Shown here: positions 42,468 to 49,193 of the stretch, piece by piece
Numbering within the stretch: position 1 is the stretch's first letter
How the letters are laid out: each line of letters opens with the position of its first letter
Source of the DNA: JAKFYM01 sp964416595
GTDB lineage: Bacteria > Bdellovibrionota > UBA1018 > CAIPTA01
NCBI GenBank assembly: GCA_964416595.1
Contig: CAYQES010000002.1
Coordinates: forward strand, 62,001-126,000
Reading direction: 5' to 3'
Length of the DNA stretch: 64,000 bases
Notes under the pieces: generated by a model
Told to the model about the DNA's origin: nothing
The model's database searches: none
What the model saw: the letters and a program-made list of their open reading frames with translations, nothing else
Made by a program: the position numbers and the translations under genes

Positions 42468-42791
42468 ATGAAGATAAATAATCATAAGGATTCCGTAGAT
42501 ATCTCCCAATTGGCCCGTTCTAAAAAAAATGAGAAGGCCGCTGCGCTTCAAGCAAAAAAACAAACGGAAGAAGCTGCAGAAAGTGGAGCTGTGGATTCCA
42601 CGGCGAGTGTGGAAATCTCAGGCGAAGCAAAAGCTTTAGCCAATGCGAACCAAATCGCTAAATCGGATAATCCTGACCAAGCCAAGATCGATCGGATCAA
42701 AGCATTGATTCAGGCCGGAAATTACAAACCAGATTTCGGAAAAGTTGCGGATAAAATGTTAAACGAAACGCTGCTGCAGGATATTTCTTAA
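42468..42791 (+). CDS. flgM: Anti-sigma-28 factor FlgM
   Basis: FlgM binds FliA (sigma-28) and holds late flagellar genes off until the hook is finished, when FlgM is exported. The 107-residue protein has the family C-terminus KIDRIKALIQAGNYKPDFGK, then VADKMLNETLLQ, which is the sigma-binding helix region. The N-terminal half is disordered and Ala/Lys/Glu-rich, as expected. The start at 42468 has AGGAAGG nine bases upstream; an in-frame ATG at 42447 would destroy that site. The ribosome site sits in a hairpin loop. It is followed by flgN, flgK and flgL as in many flagellar clusters. Confidence 0.88.
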   Translation: MKINNHKDSVDISQLARSKKNEKAAALQAKKQTEEAAESGAVDSTASVEISGEAKALANANQIAKSDNPDQAKIDRIKALIQAGNYKPDFGKVADKMLNETLLQDIS

Positions 42792-42836
42792 AATTTTCTG
42801 TAAGCCGCTCTCGTCATGGATGATGGGGGGAAGACC

Positions 42837-43358
42837 ATGGAAGGCCAAGCTCCGAATATTGAAGAACTGCAAAAAAATTTGCGTCACCAACTGGCTTTAT
42901 ATCGCCAGCTTGTGGATCTTTTGCGGGAAGAGAAAGAACATATCGTTGGTGTGCGCCTAAAAGAAGTGCGGGAATGCACTTACTCTAAAGAAGCGCTGCT
43001 GGATGAAATTTTCCGGGAAGAATTCCGCCGGCAAAAGTGGGTGAAAGAAGCTGCCACAGCCATGGGTATGGACGAAAAAGAAGTCACAATGGAATTGGTG
43101 GCTGCTCGTTTAGTGGCTCCAGACCAATACGATCCCTTCCTCAGTTTAAAACAAGCGCTCGTGCATCTTGTGAAAAAAGCCCGGGATATGAATGCGGATA
43201 ATCGCGCCCTTGTGGAAAGTGCTCTGCGGGATGCCCAGGCTTTAAAACGCAATATCCTCGGCCTCTCGGGGGATAAACCCCAAACCTACGGACCCAAAGG
43301 CAATATGGATGGCGGCGCTAAAGAACAGGGCGCGCGCTTCTTGAGCAAGGAAGCGTAA
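42837..43358 (+). CDS. flgN: Flagellar export chaperone FlgN
   Basis: FlgN is the cytoplasmic chaperone for the hook-associated proteins FlgK and FlgL. The 173-residue, highly helical protein fits the family in length, charge and position (directly before flgK), with LQKNLRHQLALYRQLVDLLR and EEKEHIVGVRLKEVRE in the first helices. The family diverges strongly, so the call rests partly on context. ATG 42837 has GGGGGGAAG upstream; an earlier ATG at 42816 is less well placed. The stop TAA and the flgK ATG share one base. Confidence 0.82.
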   Translation: MEGQAPNIEELQKNLRHQLALYRQLVDLLREEKEHIVGVRLKEVRECTYSKEALLDEIFREEFRRQKWVKEAATAMGMDEKEVTMELVAARLVAPDQYDPFLSLKQALVHLVKKARDMNADNRALVESALRDAQALKRNILGLSGDKPQTYGPKGNMDGGAKEQGARFLSKEA

Positions 43359-44782
43359 TGGGCAATACGGTAAACATGTTCAATATTGGAAAAAGTGGAC
43401 TCATGGTGAGCAAGCAATCCATGACAACCACTGGCCACAATATTTCAAACGTGAATACCGAAGGCTATTCTCGCCAAAACGTGGATCAAACCGCTGGACC
43501 TGTGATCAATAACGGCCGCCTCACTTTCGGCACTGGCGCTTGGGCCAAAGCCGTTACCCGCGTGAGTGATGAATACTTGGAGCGCCGGATTCAGGGCGAA
43601 ACGAAGAACTTTGCTAACGTGGAAGAAAAAGATATTTATCTTCAGCAGACGGAACAGATTTTTAATGAATCTAATAACGATGGCTTGAACCGCCTGGCCA
43701 CCCGTTTTTTTAACGAGTTCCGAAAACTCTCCACGGATCCCGGTAACACTGCTATCCGCGCCAGCGTGCGGGAATCTAGTGCCCAGCTCACTTCTGATAT
43801 CAATCGTATGGATCGGGAGTTAACTGAAGTAGCCAAGAATATCGACGATCGGATCGAAGGTTATGTGCGGGATTTAAACGCTCTTGCCAAAGAAGTTCGG
43901 GATTTGAACTTAATGATTGAGAAGGCCGAACTTGGCGGCGGATCTGCGCCCGATCTCCAAGATAAAAGAGATCTCGCCTTGAAGCGTTTGGGGGCTATGG
44001 CCGATATTTCCACCAATAAAGATCAGAATGGCCGGATTACGGTTACTCTGGCGGGAAAAGTAGCGATCGTGGCTGGTGAAAGTTTAAATGAGCTAGAGGT
44101 GATGCGTACTCCTCCCAATCCAGAAACAGGCAAACGCGAAGGCAATCTGGATATTTTTGTGCGGGAGCCTGTGCCCACCAAACTCACGGAAAAATTACGC
44201 ACGGGCCGCCTGGGTGGTTTGCTTGAAGTGCGTGATCAGGATGTGGCCGCCGCCCAAGATCGCATTAACTCCATCGCTTATCTTATCTCGAAGGAAGTGA
44301 ACAACCTCCACCGGCAAGGTTTCGGTTTGGACGGAAAAGCGGGCCGAGATTTCTTTAAAGAGCCTGCCGTAAAAGAAGGTGCAGCGGCCTATATGCGCCT
44401 CAGCACCGATATCGAAGATAATTTGGACGCTATCGCCGCCGCCAAAACCCAAGGTGCCCAGAGCGATAACCGCATGGCCATTGCCCTCTCAGGCTTGGGC
44501 GATATGAAGGGTCTCGTAGGCGATGAGAACTCTTCTATTATTGATTCTTATAACGGAATGGTGAGCGAATTGGCTGTAAAAACTGCTGCTAACAAACGCT
44601 CCCTCGTTTTCCAAAAAGACGTGCTCACTCAATTAGAAAACGTGCGTGAATCTTTAGTGGGCGTAAATTTAGACGAAGAAACTGCCAACTTGGTGCGCTT
44701 CCAGCACGCCTACGCGGCCAGTGCCAAAGTGCTCAGCGTGGCCGATGAGCTCATGCAAACCGTGCTAAGCACGTTTCGGTAG
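43358..44782 (+). CDS. flgK: Hook-associated protein 1 FlgK
   Basis: FlgK is the first protein at the hook-filament junction. The 474-residue protein starts NMFNIGKSGLMVSKQSMTTT and GHNISNVNTEGYSRQNVDQT, the conserved rod/hook motif, includes EVNNLHRQGFGLDGKAGRDF in the middle, and ends VNLDEETANLVRFQHAYAAS plus AKVLSVADELMQTVL. Its length is near the lower end of the family, consistent with a small exposed domain. It follows flgN with a one-base overlap and precedes flgL by ten bases. Confidence 0.96.
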   Translation: MGNTVNMFNIGKSGLMVSKQSMTTTGHNISNVNTEGYSRQNVDQTAGPVINNGRLTFGTGAWAKAVTRVSDEYLERRIQGETKNFANVEEKDIYLQQTEQIFNESNNDGLNRLATRFFNEFRKLSTDPGNTAIRASVRESSAQLTSDINRMDRELTEVAKNIDDRIEGYVRDLNALAKEVRDLNLMIEKAELGGGSAPDLQDKRDLALKRLGAMADISTNKDQNGRITVTLAGKVAIVAGESLNELEVMRTPPNPETGKREGNLDIFVREPVPTKLTEKLRTGRLGGLLEVRDQDVAAAQDRINSIAYLISKEVNNLHRQGFGLDGKAGRDFFKEPAVKEGAAAYMRLSTDIEDNLDAIAAAKTQGAQSDNRMAIALSGLGDMKGLVGDENSSIIDSYNGMVSELAVKTAANKRSLVFQKDVLTQLENVRESLVGVNLDEETANLVRFQHAYAASAKVLSVADELMQTVLSTFR

Positions 44783-44792
44783 GAGTTGATGT

Positions 44793-45764
44793 ATGCGAGT
44801 AGGTGAAAATTCTTCTTTGAATACGGTGCGGGATAGCCTGAACCGCTCGCGTTTACGCCTCAACGAATTGCAAAAGCAGAATGCCACTATGAAACGAGTA
44901 AACACTCCGAGTGATGATGCCGTTGGTAACGTAAAACTTATGACGATCCGGAACGAGGGTCTCGATAACCAACAGTTCGAAAAAAACTCTAACTTGGCCA
45001 AAACGTTTTTGAACTATACAGATTCCTCCTTGGAAGAAGTGACCAATCTTTTGGTGCGGGCGAAAGAATTAGCTTTGGGCCAAGCGAGCTCCGCTGCCAA
45101 CGGGCCCGAATCCCGCGTGATGGTGGCCGAGGAAATTAAAAATATTATCAATGAAGTGAGCGCGATCGCTAACCGCCGTTTGGGCGATCGATTTATTTTT
45201 AGTGGCTATCGCACCAATGTGCAGCCCTTCGATGATAAAGGCGTTTACTCCGGCGACGACGGCAAGATCATGGTGGAAGTGCAAAAGGATGTGTTCGTGG
45301 GCATGAACTTGCCCGGCCGCGATGTGTTCTTGGGTCCTCCGAAAAAGGAAGTGGTTGGCACTACCGCAGAAGGAGAAGCTGTGGGAGGGGGGCCAGAATT
45401 GGCTATGCAGCAGCAAAACACCACTCCCAATGAGGATATTTTCCGCGCCTTAGAGGGTTTACGCGTAGGATTGATGACAAACGATATCGATTTGATCCGA
45501 TCCACCTTGGAGCCGCTGGATAAAATTCGCGATCGGGTGATTACTATGCGGGCCCAAGTGGGCGCCAGAATGTCCGGAATCGACTCTGCTCTTACCAATA
45601 TGGGTAAAAAGAATGTATTTAACGCGGAGCTTCAGTCGAATATTGAGGATTCAGACATCATTCAAGTGGTGTCTGATATGGCCCGGGAAGAGACAGTTTT
45701 GCGAGCTAGTCTACAAGCGTCGAATAAACTCATTCAGCCCACTCTTTTGGATTTTTTGAAATAG
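44793..45764 (+). CDS. flgL: Hook-associated protein 3 FlgL
   Basis: FlgL links FlgK to the flagellin filament and shares its coiled-coil ends. The 323-residue protein has the N-terminal helix SLNTVRDSLNRSRLRLNELQ, KQNATMKRVNTPSDDAVGNV with the NTPSDD signature, GDRFIFSGYRTNVQPFD, and the C-terminal DIIQVVSDMAREETVLRASL with LIQPTLLDFLK. It is the last structural gene of the cluster; csrA follows after a 92-base structured gap. Confidence 0.95.
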   Translation: MRVGENSSLNTVRDSLNRSRLRLNELQKQNATMKRVNTPSDDAVGNVKLMTIRNEGLDNQQFEKNSNLAKTFLNYTDSSLEEVTNLLVRAKELALGQASSAANGPESRVMVAEEIKNIINEVSAIANRRLGDRFIFSGYRTNVQPFDDKGVYSGDDGKIMVEVQKDVFVGMNLPGRDVFLGPPKKEVVGTTAEGEAVGGGPELAMQQQNTTPNEDIFRALEGLRVGLMTNDIDLIRSTLEPLDKIRDRVITMRAQVGARMSGIDSALTNMGKKNVFNAELQSNIEDSDIIQVVSDMAREETVLRASLQASNKLIQPTLLDFLK

Positions 45765-45781
45765 AGGCTACACAGCCATTG

Positions 45782-45840
45782 CTTGGGAGAGCGAAATCGG
45801 TTATCTAGGCCCATCCCAAGACGGAATCCTTCATAAGGAT
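45782..45840 (+). promoter_or_regulatory. Structured csrA leader
   Basis: CTTGGGA (45782-45788) pairs with TCCCAAG (45814-45820), and ATCCTT (45826-45831) with AAGGAT (45835-45840). GGA motifs occur at 45786, 45823 and 45837, shortly before the AGAGG ribosome site. CsrA is known to regulate its own mRNA in other bacteria, so autoregulation is possible. Confidence 0.35.
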
Positions 45841-45856
45841 ATGAGAGGTTTGCATT

Positions 45857-46117
45857 ATGCTAGTTTTGACCAGGAAGCTCGGAGAATCCATCGCCATCGA
45901 CGATCACATCAAGATCATGGTGGTGCAAATCAAGGGCAAACAAGTACGCCTAGGAATTCAGGCTCCGAAAGAAACAAAAATCCACCGCCAAGAAGTCTAC
46001 GAGGCCATTCAGACATCCAATAAAGAGGCAGCTACGGCCTCTCCTAAGTCTGTGAGCCAAGTGGCTGAAATGCTCAAACGTGGTGGCTCTGCTGGCAGCG
46101 ACGGCAAAAGCTCCTAG
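45857..46117 (+). CDS. csrA: Carbon storage/translational regulator CsrA
   Basis: CsrA is a small dimeric RNA-binding protein that blocks or stabilises mRNAs at GGA motifs. The 86-residue protein keeps the RNA-binding residues: MLVLTRKLGESIAI (Leu4, Arg6) and VRLGIQAPKETKIHRQEVYE with the conserved arginine pair. It has a C-terminal extension of about 25 residues rich in Ser, Gly and Lys, as in FliW-regulated CsrA proteins, where FliW binds near the C-terminus. It lies between flgL and fliW, a standard flagellar arrangement, and near candidate targets in this cluster. Confidence 0.96.
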   Translation: MLVLTRKLGESIAIDDHIKIMVVQIKGKQVRLGIQAPKETKIHRQEVYEAIQTSNKEAATASPKSVSQVAEMLKRGGSAGSDGKSS

Positions 46118-46156
46118 CGCTTTCCCCCGTCAAAATTCCGACAAAAGTACCAGATC

Positions 46157-46186
46157 AGGATATTTTTAAAAAAATTTTTATATCCT
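46157..46186 (+). repeat. AT-rich inverted repeat between csrA and fliW
   Basis: AGGATAT (46157-46163) and ATATCCT (46180-46186) enclose a 16-base A/T run. The position after csrA allows a weak terminator or a leader hairpin of fliW; there is no clean T-tail, so it is not called a terminator. Confidence 0.35.
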
Positions 46187-46264
46187 CCTTTCTACTTGTT
46201 GTGGAATCCACTTCCCCAGGTTTACAATGAAAGAGGTGACCCGTTGTGGAGCATTGGGGGAATT

Positions 46265-46816
46265 ATGAAAATGAATACGAGCCGCTTTGGTATGGTGGAA
46301 GTGGCGCAATCGGATGTGGTGGAATTTGCTGATGGTCTCTTAGGATTTGAGAACCTGAAGCGCTTTTTTATCGTAGATCCTGCGGATGACACATTGATTC
46401 TTTGGCTCCAATCGGCGGATGCGGCCGATGTGGCTTTCCCTATTCTGGAACCTAAAATTTTTAAATCTGACTACAAGGTGAGATTATCCGCCAATGAGTT
46501 GCGGGTGCTGAAGATCGATTCCGCCAGCAACAAAGATACTTTGGTGTATTGCATACTCACGATTCCTGAAGAAATCACCTCTCTTACGGCAAATCTTAAG
46601 GCGCCTATCGTGATCAATACGGCTAGCCAGTTGGCGCGGCAGGTGGTGCTCCAGGAGAACGAGTACTCTGTGAAATTCGCCATGTATAAAGAATTGGTGG
46701 CGGTGATGATGTCGGCCGCTGCGGCCAGCAAGGCTGCTACTAGCAATCAATCGGCTGCGGCCACGGCGCTTTCCTTGAAAGAAGTTTCTTCTCGGGTGGA
46801 AGTTTCGGCTCTCTAA
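46265..46816 (+). CDS. fliW: Flagellar assembly factor FliW (CsrA antagonist)
   Basis: FliW binds flagellin or CsrA; free FliW inactivates CsrA allosterically and couples filament export to flagellin translation. The 183-residue protein has the family motifs VVEFADGLLGFENLKRFFIV, LWLQSADAADVAFPILEPKI and LTANLKAPIVINTASQLARQ, plus an Ala/Ser-rich tail. ATG 46265 has GGGGGA at the right distance; the longer frame from 46196 is unsupported. Together with csrA it forms a feedback module at the end of the flagellar cluster. Confidence 0.93.
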   Translation: MKMNTSRFGMVEVAQSDVVEFADGLLGFENLKRFFIVDPADDTLILWLQSADAADVAFPILEPKIFKSDYKVRLSANELRVLKIDSASNKDTLVYCILTIPEEITSLTANLKAPIVINTASQLARQVVLQENEYSVKFAMYKELVAVMMSAAAASKAATSNQSAAATALSLKEVSSRVEVSAL

Positions 46817-46833
46817 AAATTTACTGAGAAATA

Positions 46834-46872
46834 AAAAAAGCCGAGAAGAAATTCTCGGCTTTTTGTTTTTTA
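46834..46872. terminator. Bidirectional intrinsic terminator after fliW
   Basis: AAAAAGCCGAGAA (46835-46847) and TTCTCGGCTTTTT (46852-46864) form a perfect stem with loop GAAA. T-rich runs follow on both strands, so it serves fliW and the convergent gene at 46884-47273. Confidence 0.92.
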
Positions 46873-46883
46873 GGGGACAGAGA

Positions 46884-47273
46884 TTATTCCGAGATCATCA
46901 TGGAATCAGAGATCTCAGTATAATCGCGGCCTAGGATTGCCAGTTTCGTGCGGCAGGTAATCATGGCGCCGTTGAGGGCTTGGAGTTCTTGCTTTTCTAG
47001 GATGGTGAGTTCTCTTTCAAACTCTCTATCACGCAGGCTGTTCTTGCTGGCATTGATGGTTTTTTCGATCTTTTGCAAATCACCAATCACGCTGGATAAG
47101 TAATTTAGGGCCCGCTGTTTTTCTGCATTATTTTTGTTTTTCACAGAAGCCAAAGAGATGGATCCTGTGGCGTTGCAGGTGCCCCGGGCGATTTCAGCCA
47201 AGGTGGGCTCGGAAGAATTGGCGAAGGCATTGGTGGAGAGAGCGAAGAGGGAAACAAAAAGTAGGGTTTTCAT
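46884..47273 (-). CDS. Secreted protein of unknown function
   Basis: A 129-residue exported protein with signal peptide MKTLLFVSLFALSTNAFA. The mature part is helical and charged, with two cysteines (GTCNATG, MITCRTKL) that could form a disulfide bond. ATG 47273 has AGGAG upstream, while a longer frame from 47318 overlaps the promoter. A good sigma-70 type promoter (47302-47330) and a shared terminator mark it as a single-gene unit. I do not recognise the family. Confidence 0.7.
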   Translation of the reverse strand: MKTLLFVSLFALSTNAFANSSEPTLAEIARGTCNATGSISLASVKNKNNAEKQRALNYLSSVIGDLQKIEKTINASKNSLRDREFERELTILEKQELQALNGAMITCRTKLAILGRDYTEISDSMMISE

Positions 47274-47301
47274 GGGGGCTCCTAAAGCAGTTATGGTGCG
47301 C

Positions 47302-47330
47302 ACTATATTGCGTCGCAATGTAATTGTAAA
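47302..47330 (-). promoter_or_regulatory. Sigma-70 type promoter with palindromic spacer
   Basis: On the minus strand TTTACA (47330-47325), 17 bases, TATAGT (47307-47302). The spacer contains the palindrome TTGCGTCGCAA (47308-47318), a possible repressor site. It drives the secreted-protein gene at 46884-47273. Confidence 0.65.
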
Positions 47331-47449
47331 GTAAAATGATCGGATATTGGCATTAAAGAAATGGCCAATAAAAAAAGGTAGTTAGATCTGTTAGGGGGGC
47401 ATTGCAGCGTGGGGCGCCCCAGGTAAACTTTCTATGTCACCTAGGCCCC

Positions 47450-48154
47450 TTAAATCGTGCTCTCGGTCGCGTTGCGGGTCATATCTAAATACATCTTCAC
47501 TTGGCGATTAGAAGGATCCTTCAGCAACGCCTCTTGCAATTCAATTTGCGCGTCCACGGTGTTTCCTAGAGCGTGATAAAGCAGCGCTAAGTGCACCCGG
47601 GCGGAAACATTGTCGGGTTTTTCACGCACTAGGCTTTCCAATTCTTCCTGGGCCAAATGCATCTGGCCTCTTTGGCCATGGGTTTTCGAGAGCAAAATGC
47701 GGGCGTCCACATTCTCGGGATCCACCCGGGAGGCTTTCAAAAACTCATTGGCCGCCTCGTCGAAACGCTGGAGGCTCCGGTAGAGATTGCCGAGTTCCAA
47801 ATGCTTAGAAGAAATTTCTTTCGAGAGCACAATGCTGGGGGAGGGGCTGCCGGTTTTGCGGTGGGCGGCTTTTTCCGCCTGTTCGAAAACCTTTTTGCCT
47901 TCTTGGTAGTGGCCAGTGTCGTTGTAAATCACGGAAAGACTAATGGCGGCGTCGGTGAAGTGGGGATCGATTTGTAGAGCACGTTTAAAACGCTCCACGG
48001 CTTCCGACAAATGATTTTCCCGGTGGAAAATGGTGCCGAGTATGTATTGCACTTCGGCGGTAGCCTTCCCGCCACTATCCATGTCTAACAAAACATCCTT
48101 GGCAGCAGCCCAGTGGCCACTGGCCAGGAGGCGTTTCGCGTCGTCGAGAGTCAT
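47450..48154 (-). CDS. TPR repeat protein
   Basis: A 234-residue, all-helical protein built of about six tetratricopeptide repeats, for example AEVQYILGTIFHRENHLSEA, AVERFKRALQIDPHFTDAAI, HLELGNLYRSLQRFDEAANE and ARVHLALLYHALGNTVDAQI. It has no signal peptide, so it should act in the cytoplasm as a protein-binding scaffold. It overlaps bamD by four bases (ATGA) and is co-transcribed downstream of it. No specific partner can be named. Confidence 0.85.
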   Translation of the reverse strand: MTLDDAKRLLASGHWAAAKDVLLDMDSGGKATAEVQYILGTIFHRENHLSEAVERFKRALQIDPHFTDAAISLSVIYNDTGHYQEGKKVFEQAEKAAHRKTGSPSPSIVLSKEISSKHLELGNLYRSLQRFDEAANEFLKASRVDPENVDARILLSKTHGQRGQMHLAQEELESLVREKPDNVSARVHLALLYHALGNTVDAQIELQEALLKDPSNRQVKMYLDMTRNATESTI

Positions 48155-48939
48155 TGGCTCTTCTCCAGGCCCGCATTCACCGCTTGCCGAAGAGTTTTGC
48201 TATCGTTCGCACGTTTTCCTTGGGGGAAATCTTCATTGAGAATATCCAAGGCTTGGCCAGCTTTGCGGTATTCGCCGATGCGCTCCAGGGAAAAAGCTAA
48301 TTTATAGAGATTCTCTTCGTTTTTGCCGGCTTCCGGAAAATTCACGAGGATGTAGGAGTAGCGAGAAGCGGCTGCTTGGTAGAGTTCTCGTTTAAAATAA
48401 AAATCACCCACGTAAGATTCTTTTTCTGCTAAACGCCCCCGTAAATCCTTGATGCGATTTTCCGCGTCTCCTTGGTGGGGAGAGCCTGCATAATCTCTTA
48501 AAAGTTGTTCATAGGAATCGATGGCCAGTTGAGCAGAATCTAGATCCCGGTCTGTGGTGGAGGGGAGCATATTGAAATAGGATTCGCCCGTGCGAAACAG
48601 AGCGTAAGCGGCTTTTTCATGGCGAGGGTAGAGTTCCCGAAAAATTTTGTAAGCGCTCGCGGCTTCCAGAAAGGCTTCTTCTTGGAAGTGGGCATCGCCA
48701 ATTCGCAAGGAGGCTAGGGCCGCATACTTACTATAAGGGTAGCGATTTTTTAAAATGCGGAAGCGATCCACAGCTTCTAGGTAGCGATCTTTTTCTAAAA
48801 GGCGTTCGCCCTCGGCGTATTGGGCTTCCGGTGGGCTATCATTATCGATGGTAACAGCGCTGCAGCCCAAGATCGTAAATAGGATGGCCAATAAAAAAAA
48901 CGTGAAGCACAGCTTGCTGAGGCTTAAGCGCAAAAGCAT
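48151..48939 (-). CDS. bamD: Outer-membrane assembly lipoprotein BamD
   Basis: BamD is the essential lipoprotein of the BAM complex, which inserts beta-barrel proteins into the outer membrane. The 262-residue precursor has a lipobox LGC (Cys26). Its TPR-like body matches BamD: AQYAEGERLLEKDRYLEAVD with RFRILKNRYPYSKYAALASL, then AYKIFRELYPRHEKAAYALF and SYFNMLPSTTDRDLDSAQLA, and later VGDFYFKRELYQAAASRYSY. It is the first gene of a two-gene minus-strand operon with a TPR protein. Confidence 0.9.
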   Translation of the reverse strand: MLLRLSLSKLCFTFFLLAILFTILGCSAVTIDNDSPPEAQYAEGERLLEKDRYLEAVDRFRILKNRYPYSKYAALASLRIGDAHFQEEAFLEAASAYKIFRELYPRHEKAAYALFRTGESYFNMLPSTTDRDLDSAQLAIDSYEQLLRDYAGSPHQGDAENRIKDLRGRLAEKESYVGDFYFKRELYQAAASRYSYILVNFPEAGKNEENLYKLAFSLERIGEYRKAGQALDILNEDFPQGKRANDSKTLRQAVNAGLEKSQ

Positions 48940-49127
48940 GAAATCTTTTCCCCTAATAAAAGGCTACCTTACGCAATCGTTCTAAGGGCCGTCAATGGGC
49001 AGGGTGAATGGGGGAGGGTTTCCGGGAGGAGACAGGGATAAGTTGGGGGGTAATCTTACAACTCATTAAAATCATTCACTTTCTTGCTGAGTCACCTTTT
49101 TCATCAAAACTCAATATCAGACTTATA

Positions 49128-49156
49128 TTGACGGTTATTTTTAGGGGGTGTATTCT
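49128..49156 (+). promoter_or_regulatory. Sigma-70 type promoter of the VWA lipoprotein gene
   Basis: TTGACG (49128-49133), 17 bases, TATTCT (49151-49156), with a predicted start near 49163 and AAGGAG at 49182-49187 before ATG 49194. The rest of the 254-base divergent gap to bamD holds no other obvious feature. Confidence 0.7.
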
Positions 49157-49193
49157 AATAGTTAAGATTATAAAACAAAGTTAAGGAGCGTTT

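Noticed and set aside
47340..47375. Hairpin near ATTGGC...GCCAAT as a terminator
   Set aside because: The adjacent A/T run lies on the wrong side of the stem for either neighbouring transcript.
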